A stretch of 64,000 bases of DNA, from positions 37,366 through 101,365 of the forward strand of contig JAQIBJ010000102.1 of NCBI GenBank assembly GCA_027859085.1, given 5' to 3'. Source of the DNA: Mycoplasmatota bacterium. GTDB taxonomy: Bacteria; Bacillota_I; Bacilli_A; Izemoplasmatales; Hujiaoplasmataceae. The position numbers were made by a program, and so were the translations under genes. The notes beneath the pieces were generated by a model, which searched no databases, had not been told where the DNA came from, and saw only the letters and a program-made list of their open reading frames with translations. The first letter of the stretch is position 1; each line of letters opens with the position of its first letter. This document shows positions 17,377 through 26,743 of the stretch, in pieces.

Positions 17377-18098
17377 TGAAAAAGATTATTGATACAGTGA
17401 AAAATGATTTTGTTAATTATAGAGATTATCATTTCCTTGAAATAATGTTTATTTTAACCTTGTTTTTCGGATTGTTAATGGGGTTAACAAGTTTAATGCC
17501 ACCGATTATCTATATTTACTTGTCGGTATTTGTTTTACCAGTAATCACTTTTTCTGTAAGTTTATTTATTGAAGCTCAACAAAAGACTGTATTACCTAAT
17601 GTTTTAGATGATAATCATCATCCTAGTTTATACGCCATAGGGAAAATTTTATCAGCAACACTAATTCAAATTATTCCTATGATATTTTATTTAATGGTTA
17701 TGATATTTGTTTTAGGTTTAAGTTTTAATATATTATTCTTTATGATTGTCTATATGCTATCAACTGTCATCCATATTATCATTGGTTTGTCTTTGTCAAT
17801 CATTGCAAAAACAGCTTATACATTATCTTTATCATATTTAGTCTACTTAATAGTTTTTTCAGTAATTCCAATATTATATTCATTTGATTTTTTTAGCGCT
17901 GATTTAAGTTATATATTAATTATTTCTCCAGCGTTTTTATCAGGTGTCTTATTTGAATCGCTTGTCAATCAGTATTCAATGATGGACCCATGGTTCAATT
18001 ATATTTCTTTAGGGTTAATTCTCACATACATAGTTGTACTGTTTATGTATGTTATTAAGCCCTTTATTGTTCACTACTTAAAAGAAAATTATGAATAA
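17376..18098 (+). CDS. ABC-2 type permease (fluoroquinolone-exporter-like)
   Basis: 240 aa with six hydrophobic helices. The segment FIEAQQKTVLPNVLDDNHHPSLYAIGK matches the position and character of the E-K-x-Q...L.VTPL...YI.AK loop in ABC-2 permeases of the drug/fluoroquinolone export type. It shares a TAATG junction with the TetR/pseudo-ATPase gene and has no other ATPase gene beside it. Either it uses an ATPase encoded elsewhere or it now acts as part of a non-transporting sensor; both are inferences. Confidence 0.7.
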   Translation: MKKIIDTVKNDFVNYRDYHFLEIMFILTLFFGLLMGLTSLMPPIIYIYLSVFVLPVITFSVSLFIEAQQKTVLPNVLDDNHHPSLYAIGKILSATLIQIIPMIFYLMVMIFVLGLSFNILFFMIVYMLSTVIHIIIGLSLSIIAKTAYTLSLSYLVYLIVFSVIPILYSFDFFSADLSYILIISPAFLSGVLFESLVNQYSMMDPWFNYISLGLILTYIVVLFMYVIKPFIVHYLKENYE

Positions 18099-18101
18099 AG
18101 T

Positions 18102-18132
18102 AAAAGCAACTCTATTTTTGAGAGTTGCTTTT
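18102..18132. terminator. Bidirectional terminator
   Basis: AAAAGCAACTCT and AGAGTTGCTTTT form a 12-bp stem with T-rich tails, between the permease gene and the convergent protease gene. Confidence 0.85.
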
Positions 18133-18148
18133 TATTTATACTTTTATA

Positions 18149-18976
18149 TTATTCTATAATATTGTTTGAAACCAAAAAATTATAAACAACAAAGTTTGGG
18201 ATTGCAAAGGATGTCCCCCCGTCATTAATACCCCAGGTATTAACACCAATTAAATTACCATCAACATCAACTAAAGCGCCGCCACTTGATCCGTTGTATA
18301 TTTCAGCACTGTGTCTAATAACAATAAATTCAACATTTTCAATTTGAGTGATACCTTCATATATTCCAAACGATACTGTATTTGATAAGCTTAAAGGATT
18401 TCCTATGGCGAATACCAATTCATCGCTTTTGAATCGATAATCTAGTCTTTGAGTAATGTTAATTATCTCAACTTCAGTTCTGTTGTTTTTTTCGAATTTA
18501 ATGACCGCCAAATCTAACGTCTCACTTGAAAGAATAACAGAAGCACTTTGAGATTCACTATCTTCATAGGTTTTGACCTCATAAGTAGTTGGTCTTCCTT
18601 CACCATCTATGACATGATGATTGGTAATTGCGTAATAATGAGTGTCATCTTCCATAAAAACGAAACCTGAACCACTTTTAGTGTCATAACTAATGTTTTT
18701 AGTTATGGTTGAAGTTATTGCGACATTAGCTTTTATAATGTGTGCTTTTGTTTCCATTAAAACAGTATTATATTCATCAACATCATCTATACTATAAGTA
18801 GGGGATATATATATAGGTAATCTACTAAATTCATCATAATCATAAAAATCACCACTATATGTACCCTGTGAGACTTGGCTATTCGTTACGGGTATAAAGT
18901 AAGAACAATTACTAAGCCCTAATGTAAATATTATTAATAAAAGCAGTAAAATAAATCTTTTTCTTCGTTTTTTCAT
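18149..18976 (-). CDS. Trypsin-like serine protease lipoprotein (HtrA/DegP-like, no PDZ)
   Basis: 275 aa. Basic N-terminus, hydrophobic helix and a lipobox-like SNC (Cys24) suggest a lipoprotein on the outer face. A chymotrypsin-fold S1 protease follows, with catalytic H121 in TNHHVID, D155 in LDLAVIK and S231 in NGSSGGAL. GIYEGI and GVNTWG are typical of the HtrA branch. There is no PDZ domain after the protease. It is divergent from the first giant repeat-protein gene, sharing a 146-base intergenic region, so the giants are possible substrates (inference only). Confidence 0.88.
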   Translation of the reverse strand: MKKRRKRFILLLLLIIFTLGLSNCSYFIPVTNSQVSQGTYSGDFYDYDEFSRLPIYISPTYSIDDVDEYNTVLMETKAHIIKANVAITSTITKNISYDTKSGSGFVFMEDDTHYYAITNHHVIDGEGRPTTYEVKTYEDSESQSASVILSSETLDLAVIKFEKNNRTEVEIINITQRLDYRFKSDELVFAIGNPLSLSNTVSFGIYEGITQIENVEFIVIRHSAEIYNGSSGGALVDVDGNLIGVNTWGINDGGTSFAIPNFVVYNFLVSNNIIE

Positions 18977-19122
18977 AGATTATCACCTATTTTTCTACAA
19001 ATTACTATTTTTATAACTTCATTATACAATACTATGAATTTATTTTATAGTGATTAAGAAACTTATTTCTTTTTAAATTTTATAAAAATGATATAATAAA
19101 TATATTATTAGGAGGGGAATCC

Positions 19123-22100
19123 ATGGGCATTGAGAATATTGATTTTGCTTTGTATTTAAATATTTCGTTTTTTTCAGTATTGGCGATTGGTTTACTGTTT
19201 GGTTTATTAAAAGGATTTAGGAGATCACTATATACTTTTATTATTACCGTTATATTTATTGGTATATTCTTTTTAACGGTTAATCCTATTGTTACTTATC
19301 TATACAACCTTGAATTAAATTTCATTGGTGGGCTAGCAAGTAATGTATCTGGTGGTTTAAGTCAAGCAACAAGCGTCCAAGAAGCTGCAAGATTGTTTTT
19401 ATTTGAGCAATTTGGGGAAAACTTAGATACCAGTCAAACAAATCCAGAATTTTTAGCATTTGCAGATGCAATGGGTATGTTTGTTTTAAAAATCGTATAT
19501 ACTATCTTGTATTTTTCAATAATACAAGTTATTTATCGTTTAATTTTATTTATTGCTAGTTTATTTATTTTTAGAAAAGGAAGAAGTAAAAATAAAAAAG
19601 GAAAACGTGGCCGAGCTTTAGGCGGTGTTTTTGGTACATTAACAGCTGCAGTGAATGTCTTTGTAATGATTATAATGCTTAGTGGAATCATCAGTATTAG
19701 TGAGAGTTTGGTTTCTTTACAGGGAGAACCATTGGCTTATCAGATAGATCTAGACAGAAATACTAAACCTAACATTACAAGAATTGATCAATCACTCACG
19801 AAAATAGGAAAACTTAACCCTCAGCAAATGGCTGAAACAAATACTGCGTTAGATGATGCGATGGCATCATTAGAGACAATTATTACTGAATATAATAATA
19901 ATATCATTATTCAAGGGGTAAATGCTTTTCAAGTGGAAGACGAAGTAACAGGCGAAAATAAGAACTTAGCAATTATCTTGTTTGATGAGGTATTATCTAT
20001 TAATTATGAAAATGAGAGTATTGCATTAAGACAAGATTTGAGAACATTTACAGAAATTGCTGGAATATATTTAAACTCAGATTTTTATAATTCGAATGAT
20101 TTAGCTGATTTAAAGAGTCAAGAAGTTAATGATATGTTCTTGAAACTATCACAATCAAAATTAATCACAACCATTATACCAATTGGTATTGAAGTCGGTA
20201 TGGATTATATGGATGTTGATTTTGAATTAGAAAAAGAATTACTTTATGAAGATATTAATTGGCAAGAAGAGCTTGCACAACTTGGTGTTGTTGCTTCAAC
20301 AGGATTCATGATATTAGAAAATGCAGATGCATTTGATCCAGACACCGATTATAAAACCATTAGTTTAGATGGACAAGAAGTAGATGATTTGTTTACAGAA
20401 CTGTCTAACTCCAAACTAGTTGAATACGGAGCATATATCGCCATAGAACCTCTTTTAGAGGGCGCAACCCAGACTGTTCAGTCAGTTATCACAGTCCCAG
20501 AGGACATCGATTGGAAAGATGAATTCCAAGCATTCGGTATGATTGCGAATGAAATCTTATCAACTGGTTTAACAGTCGCTGATCTTGAAGGTGAAAATCA
20601 ACAAGATTTGTTGTTGTTATTCACAGAAGTTGATTTAACAGTTTTATTGAATTCTCAATTAACTTCAAACGCTTTGATTAATATATTTTCTGGAGAAGCT
20701 GAGATTGGATTTAATATCGAATTCTTAGTGATACCAAATGCGGATGATATTCAGTGGAATGATACAATTAATGAACTCACTGGAGAAGTGGCTCTCGCTG
20801 GAGAACTAAGAAATATTCTTACCAGTCTAAACATATTGGTCCAACAATTAGATAATATCGATATTGATAATCTTCAAATACAAGATTTATCAGGTATAAC
20901 TGACGATGAAATAGATCAAATGTTTGAATCTGTTATATTGGTTGCTTCGATTAGTCAGCTAATAACTGACTTAGATACTGGAGATTTTAACTTAGTGATT
21001 CCAGATCGTGTTTTAGATGAAAATCAATACATCATAAAAGAAGAAGTGACTAATATTTTTAAAGCATTAACTATGGCCTCAAGAGAAATACCTTGTGATG
21101 AAGGTAATACTGCTTGTGCTGATATAGGGTTCGATATGGATAAAGTGACTCAATTATCAACTGCGAACGTAGATACTCTGTTTTCTTCAGATATATTATA
21201 TGCAACTACTGCTTCAATGTTAACTGAGTTTGAAGAACTTATTATTCCTGAAGATATTAAGGAAGACTTACTAGTTGATTCTCAAATAGTAAGTTTACCA
21301 TCAAAAGAAGAAATTAAAAAAACATTCTCTGCAATTACTGCATTAGGCATTACTGATTTTCAAAATATTTCAATGAGCGGAGATTTATTGTTGAATTTAT
21401 CAGTTGATTCTGAGACTGATCCAACGACACTTGATACAACAAAAACAGATAAAATATTTGCTTCGGCAATATTACATGCAACTATATCATATTTTATACT
21501 TCAAGAAATAGATGTTACTCCTCCGGAAACATCGCCTTTAATCATCCCTTATTTTGCAGCTGAAAATTATGAAGGTACAACCTCTAATATTGTAAGATAT
21601 TATGATACTGCTGGAGAAGTAGATTATATTAGTTCTGAAGAATTAACTAATATAATTGCTGCAATATTAGTTTTAGATATTACGGATTTCAGTACATTTG
21701 ATACCATTGACATTAATACAATTATTTCTAATTCAGAAGTTATTCTTGATTCTGCTATTTTGCATGCAACATTTTCTGATCAAATTATGAATTTAAATGG
21801 ATCTGGTTTAGTCATTCCAAGTAAAGATGAATTAGATAATGATATAGTTATCATTTCCGGAGATATATTAGAAGAACAAACTACATATATTATTAAGTCC
21901 GAGTTAATTGCTACTTTAGATTCATTGGAAGTTCTTGAGATTACAGACTTTAATAACCCAACAATAGATGTTTCTGTATTAAACAAATTGGCTAAAGATT
22001 CTGCACCAACTGAACTAGATGAGGATAAAACAGCGTTACTATTTTCTTCGAAGATATTACATGCAACTATTACTGATTTCATTCTACAAGAAGCAGATGG

Positions 22101-25100
22101 TACTGCAACCGCTAGTTTAGTATTGCCTTATTATGCTTCAGAAAACTATGAATCAACAACCTCAAATGTTGTAAGAATTACCAATAGTTTAGATGAGGAA
22201 TACATTTCGATCAATGAACTTAACGCTTTAATAGCAGCGTTCTTGGTTTTAGATATAACTGATTTTACTGAAGTTGAAGCTTTAGATTTTACTAAAATCA
22301 CATCTAATTCAACTCTCATTTTAAAATCTGCTATATTACATGCAACAATTTCAAAACAAATGTTGGATTTAAATACAAGTGAAAGTTTAGTTATACCTAG
22401 TTTAGATGACCTTAATCAGCCTTTGAGAGTTACAACAGGTATTTTACCTGAAGAACAAACTGAATATATTATTAAAGATGAAATAACAGCGACATTAGAT
22501 GCACTTGATATTTTAGGAATCACTGATTTTAATAATGTGAACATAGATGCAAGTGTATTAACCAATTTAGCTGATGATACCGATTCAACACTCTTAGATA
22601 CTAATAAATCTGATACTTTATTGTCATCAAAGATTGCTCATGCAACTTTATCAAAAGTAATTTTGGATGCAGCTGCGCCTGATGAAATCACTGGTGAAAC
22701 TGATATTATAGTACCTTTTGTTGCAACAGAGAACTATGCAACTGGTAATGGTAATGTAAGGTTTGTGACTACAGATGATGATATTTATATCATAAAAGAA
22801 GAGTTAACCAATTTATTTAGAGCAATATTAATTTTAGATATAACTGATTTTACTCAAGTAAGCGGATTGCAACTATCAACAATCGCTACACATAAGGATA
22901 TTGTTTTAGATTCTGCTATATTACATGCAACAATTTCAGATCAAGTTATTGAATTAGGTAATTCTGAGAATTTAGTATTACCAGAACTTGATTTAAATAA
23001 TGATCCAATTTTAGTGACTAAAGGTGATGTTTTAATAGAAGAAACAGATTATATCATTAAAGATGAATTGAAGAATACTTTAGATGCTTTAGATATTTTA
23101 GATATCACAGACTTTAATAATGTCACCATTAATGCATCTATTTTACAAAAACTAGCCGATGATACCGATTCTACTTTACTTGATCCTACAAAATCAGCTA
23201 CGTTGTTATCATCAAAAATTGCTCATGCAACCATTTCTAAAGTTATTTTAGACGCTGCAGAAGCAGACCCAATTACTGGTGATACTAATCTAGTTGTTCC
23301 ATATTATGCAACAGGGAACTATACAGGAACATCAAGTGATGTCGTAAGATTTACAACAACGGCTTTGGATTACTACATAACTGAGTTAGAACTTACTGAA
23401 TTATTTGAAGCTATTTTAGTATTAGACATAGATGATTTTAATCAAGTTGAGGGATTATTATTATCTGATATTATTGATAATTCTACAACATTATTAGAAT
23501 CTGCAGTATTACATGCAACGATTTCAAAACAAGTTATTGAATTAAATGAAATGAGTTCAGATATATTAATACCTGAAACTAATGAACTTGGTAATTCAAT
23601 AATATTAGAGGATACATTAGGTGAAGGTGCAGAATTTATTACTAAAGTTGAATTAGAAGCAACTTTTTCAGCGATGGATTTATTGGGAATGACAGATATT
23701 GATTCTTTCGATGGAAACATTAGTTTAAGTCTTTTCTTTAAATCAAGTTATCCAATAGAGTATGCTGATAATCAAGATACATTACTTGCTTCATCAATTA
23801 TGCAAGCAACTATTTCGGATAAATTAGCAAATTTAGAAACATCTAATATGTTAATTATTCCTGGAGTTGATGATTTAAATCAACCTATAGAAGCTACTTA
23901 TGGTACTGATTATTTTGTACTTAAAACAGAAATCAAATCATTAATCAATGTTTTAGACATATTAGGTGTTAGTGATATTGAAACATTCGACGGAGCCATT
24001 AATTTAGGGTTATTCTTTGAATCAACTAACCCAACGACTTATCAAGACAATCAAGACACATTACTTGCGTCTTCAAGTATGCAAGCTACTATTTCAGATA
24101 AACTAGCTGACTTAGAATTAGGCGGTCAACTAATTATTCCGGCTGTAAATGTTTTAAGCCAAGCCGTAGAAGTCACTCATAATACTGACTATTTCATTTA
24201 TGATGATGATATTAAAGCTTTGATTAATGTCATGGATTTATTTGGAGTCACTGATATTGATTCATTTGATGGTGGTATTGATTTAGGTTTATTCTTTGAA
24301 TCAACAAATCCAACAACATATCAAAACAACCAAGACTTATTGATGGATTCATCAATTATGCATGTGACTTTGTCATCTAAATTGAGCAATTTAGAAACAT
24401 CTGGAGAATTAATTATCCCATCTGTTGATGTATTAAATCAAGCAGTTGAAGTGACAAATGGTGCTGATTATTATGTTTATGCATCAGAAATTAAATCATT
24501 AATCAATGCTATGGATGTTTTTGGAGTCACTGATATTGACACATTTAATGGAGAGATTTCAATAAGTAATTTCTCTTCAGAAACAAACCAAGATATATTA
24601 CTTGCTTCAGCCATTATGCATATGACTGTTTCAGATCAAATTCTGAGTAATACTACAACGACAGTTCCTGAAAAATCACTTGAAAGTAACTTAACAAACA
24701 TTGATATTCGCATTATTCAAAGTGGTAATGAATTTATATTGGGTGATGAGATTAAAGCATTGATCAATGTGATGAACTTAATTAGTACAGGTAACATCGA
24801 TCAATTTAGTGGAGAGATCACACTCAGCTTATTCGATGGCGATACAAACCCTGCAAATCAAGCAACATTATTGAGTTCAGCAATCATGCATGCAACTGTA
24901 TCTAAGCAAGTACTTGATTTAGATACTGCAAATACATTGGTTGCCCCAGAAGAAGATATTGATTCAGCGATTATAAGAAAAATTGTTATTGGTACTTATA
25001 TCAATACCGAATACTTAGTTAAATCAGAAATTGCTGCATTGATTGATGGTCTAAATGCAATGGGCTTAGGTAGCCAAAGCATTAGTTCATTTGCTGGTAC

Positions 25101-26622
25101 TATCGGTATTAGTGCTTTATCAACTGAAACTGTACAAAATGAAGTTCTTGCATCTGCGACATTACATGCAACCATTTCAAAACAAGTTATTGATTTAGAC
25201 ACTTCAAACACACTGGTTGCACCTAATAAAACTTTAGATGCATTAGACAATGAAATATTTATCAGATTAACAACAGGTAGTACTTTTACAACTGAATTTT
25301 TAATTAAAGATGAAGTAAAAGCTTTAATTGATGGTTTAAATATCTTAGGATTAGGTGGACAAAACATTAGTGACTTCGATGGTAATTTAAGCATTTCAAC
25401 ATTAGACACTAATCAAAAACAAACTGATGTGTTAGCTTCTGCAGTCTTGCATGCGACCTTCTCTGATAATCTAATTGTTATGGATGATCAAATATTATTT
25501 GTACCTAGCTATAGTGAATTAGGAGAAATACAAGCATATCGCATTAAATACATTGTTGACACCACTGATTTTATGATTAAAGACGAAATTAAAGCAATTA
25601 TTAATGCATTTACTGCTATGGGTTATTTAAGTCTTGATGATGTTGATTCAAGTTTTACATTAGATACATTCTTTGATAATCCTAATATTGTATTAGCGTC
25701 TTCATCAATACAAGCAACAGTATCAAATAAATTATTAAATGATACTGGAGGATCGTTAATCATTCCAGACGATGATATTAATGAAAATCCGGATAAAGTC
25801 ATTCGAATTGTACAAACAGATGTGACTTACATTGAATTAGTCGAATTAAAAGCTTTAATTGCTGGATTAGAGTCATTAGGCTTAACTAACTTTACTGGCA
25901 TGACATTTACACCGGCGAATATATTTGCTGCTGACTTTAACATTGTATTAACATCAGCTTCACTACAAGCCACTATTTCAGATACAATTCTAGCTGGTGC
26001 TGTAGATGAAAACAATATTACAAGTAGTAGTGATTTAATTATTCCTACATACTTTAGAGAAACAATTACTGTTGATTCAGTGAGTGCTACTCATATTGAA
26101 AAAACTGAGTTAAATAATCTATTAACTGGTTTAGAAGAATTAGGAGTTACATCATTTAGTGGTGGTGTAGACCCAACAATTGTAACTGGATTATCATCAA
26201 CTCAATTGAATACTATTTTAAATAGTGGTTCACTACATGTAACTATTGATAACATGTTACAAGCAAATGCTACTCTTACAATTCCAACATTTGTCTTAGT
26301 TGATTTATATAACATTGTTGGTTTGATAGAAAAAACTGAAATCGTTAACTTCATCGCATCAATAAATGCACTTGGTGAAACAGATGTTACAAATGCATCA
26401 TTCGATTTCGCAACAATTGCAGGATTAACACCTACTGAACAAAATATTGTATTAGAGTCAGCGATTGTTAGAGCAACCATTACACCTGATGTAGAGACAG
26501 CTAAAACAACTGGTGATATGTTAAATCCTTTAAATCCTTACACTGGTACTTGGGCATACGAAACCGATGGAACAACACTTACAAAACCTAGTATCCAAGG
26601 TTTTATTAATCACGTTTACTAA
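19123..26622 (+). CDS. Giant membrane-anchored repeat protein with CvpA-like N-terminus
   Basis: 2499 aa, the largest gene in the window. Residues ~8-195 hold four membrane helices arranged like CvpA/colicin V production proteins (FGLLKGFRRSLYTFIITVIF, then RALGGVFGTLTAAVNVFVM). The rest is an acidic, Cys-poor region built of modules of about 80-100 residues. Each module has a hydrophobic helix like SAILHATISKQVLDL, then LVIP, a short variable loop, YIIKDEIKALIDALDILGITDF, and FDGxIxLxxL. I count about 21 clear copies of the ATIS-type helix, with degenerate copies near the start (residues ~380-600). It ends with PYTGTWAYETDG...SIQGFINHVY. Strong RBS (AGGAGGGG). A surface or stalk-like structural role is inferred; I know no described family for the repeat. 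Confidence 0.75.
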   Translation: MGIENIDFALYLNISFFSVLAIGLLFGLLKGFRRSLYTFIITVIFIGIFFLTVNPIVTYLYNLELNFIGGLASNVSGGLSQATSVQEAARLFLFEQFGENLDTSQTNPEFLAFADAMGMFVLKIVYTILYFSIIQVIYRLILFIASLFIFRKGRSKNKKGKRGRALGGVFGTLTAAVNVFVMIIMLSGIISISESLVSLQGEPLAYQIDLDRNTKPNITRIDQSLTKIGKLNPQQMAETNTALDDAMASLETIITEYNNNIIIQGVNAFQVEDEVTGENKNLAIILFDEVLSINYENESIALRQDLRTFTEIAGIYLNSDFYNSNDLADLKSQEVNDMFLKLSQSKLITTIIPIGIEVGMDYMDVDFELEKELLYEDINWQEELAQLGVVASTGFMILENADAFDPDTDYKTISLDGQEVDDLFTELSNSKLVEYGAYIAIEPLLEGATQTVQSVITVPEDIDWKDEFQAFGMIANEILSTGLTVADLEGENQQDLLLLFTEVDLTVLLNSQLTSNALINIFSGEAEIGFNIEFLVIPNADDIQWNDTINELTGEVALAGELRNILTSLNILVQQLDNIDIDNLQIQDLSGITDDEIDQMFESVILVASISQLITDLDTGDFNLVIPDRVLDENQYIIKEEVTNIFKALTMASREIPCDEGNTACADIGFDMDKVTQLSTANVDTLFSSDILYATTASMLTEFEELIIPEDIKEDLLVDSQIVSLPSKEEIKKTFSAITALGITDFQNISMSGDLLLNLSVDSETDPTTLDTTKTDKIFASAILHATISYFILQEIDVTPPETSPLIIPYFAAENYEGTTSNIVRYYDTAGEVDYISSEELTNIIAAILVLDITDFSTFDTIDINTIISNSEVILDSAILHATFSDQIMNLNGSGLVIPSKDELDNDIVIISGDILEEQTTYIIKSELIATLDSLEVLEITDFNNPTIDVSVLNKLAKDSAPTELDEDKTALLFSSKILHATITDFILQEADGTATASLVLPYYASENYESTTSNVVRITNSLDEEYISINELNALIAAFLVLDITDFTEVEALDFTKITSNSTLILKSAILHATISKQMLDLNTSESLVIPSLDDLNQPLRVTTGILPEEQTEYIIKDEITATLDALDILGITDFNNVNIDASVLTNLADDTDSTLLDTNKSDTLLSSKIAHATLSKVILDAAAPDEITGETDIIVPFVATENYATGNGNVRFVTTDDDIYIIKEELTNLFRAILILDITDFTQVSGLQLSTIATHKDIVLDSAILHATISDQVIELGNSENLVLPELDLNNDPILVTKGDVLIEETDYIIKDELKNTLDALDILDITDFNNVTINASILQKLADDTDSTLLDPTKSATLLSSKIAHATISKVILDAAEADPITGDTNLVVPYYATGNYTGTSSDVVRFTTTALDYYITELELTELFEAILVLDIDDFNQVEGLLLSDIIDNSTTLLESAVLHATISKQVIELNEMSSDILIPETNELGNSIILEDTLGEGAEFITKVELEATFSAMDLLGMTDIDSFDGNISLSLFFKSSYPIEYADNQDTLLASSIMQATISDKLANLETSNMLIIPGVDDLNQPIEATYGTDYFVLKTEIKSLINVLDILGVSDIETFDGAINLGLFFESTNPTTYQDNQDTLLASSSMQATISDKLADLELGGQLIIPAVNVLSQAVEVTHNTDYFIYDDDIKALINVMDLFGVTDIDSFDGGIDLGLFFESTNPTTYQNNQDLLMDSSIMHVTLSSKLSNLETSGELIIPSVDVLNQAVEVTNGADYYVYASEIKSLINAMDVFGVTDIDTFNGEISISNFSSETNQDILLASAIMHMTVSDQILSNTTTTVPEKSLESNLTNIDIRIIQSGNEFILGDEIKALINVMNLISTGNIDQFSGEITLSLFDGDTNPANQATLLSSAIMHATVSKQVLDLDTANTLVAPEEDIDSAIIRKIVIGTYINTEYLVKSEIAALIDGLNAMGLGSQSISSFAGTIGISALSTETVQNEVLASATLHATISKQVIDLDTSNTLVAPNKTLDALDNEIFIRLTTGSTFTTEFLIKDEVKALIDGLNILGLGGQNISDFDGNLSISTLDTNQKQTDVLASAVLHATFSDNLIVMDDQILFVPSYSELGEIQAYRIKYIVDTTDFMIKDEIKAIINAFTAMGYLSLDDVDSSFTLDTFFDNPNIVLASSSIQATVSNKLLNDTGGSLIIPDDDINENPDKVIRIVQTDVTYIELVELKALIAGLESLGLTNFTGMTFTPANIFAADFNIVLTSASLQATISDTILAGAVDENNITSSSDLIIPTYFRETITVDSVSATHIEKTELNNLLTGLEELGVTSFSGGVDPTIVTGLSSTQLNTILNSGSLHVTIDNMLQANATLTIPTFVLVDLYNIVGLIEKTEIVNFIASINALGETDVTNASFDFATIAGLTPTEQNIVLESAIVRATITPDVETAKTTGDMLNPLNPYTGTWAYETDGTTLTKPSIQGFINHVY
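21460..23525 (+). repeat. Higher-order coding repeat (about 195-aa, 585-bp period)
   Basis: Within the giant gene two module types alternate (a shorter one and one with a YYATENY-like insert), giving a super-repeat. LLSSKIAHAT at 22618 recurs in equivalent form 585 bases later (23203), and a related copy (LLFSSKILHAT) lies 579 bases earlier. DNA identity is visible but diverged (for example TCATCAAAGATTGCTCATGC and TCATCAAAAATTGCTCATGC), pointing to duplication of two-module units. Confidence 0.75.
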
Positions 26623-26638
26623 AATAAGTTAAACTATT

Positions 26639-26668
26639 AGGAGCACTCAATTTGAGTGCTCCTTTAAT
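26639..26668 (+). terminator. Terminator of the first giant gene
   Basis: AGGAGCACTCAA and TTGAGTGCTCCT form a long stem followed by TTAATAAT. Confidence 0.8.
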
Positions 26669-26743
26669 AATATTGTATATATATTCATTGTTTTTTAAAT
26701 TTGTAGTATAATATATATAATATAAGTAGTAGGAGGAAAAAAT

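Noticed and set aside
20260-26500. Regular spacing in the giant gene as a possible CRISPR or DNA repeat array
   Set aside because: The period is long, the repeats are diverged at DNA level and stay in one reading frame; this is a protein module array.
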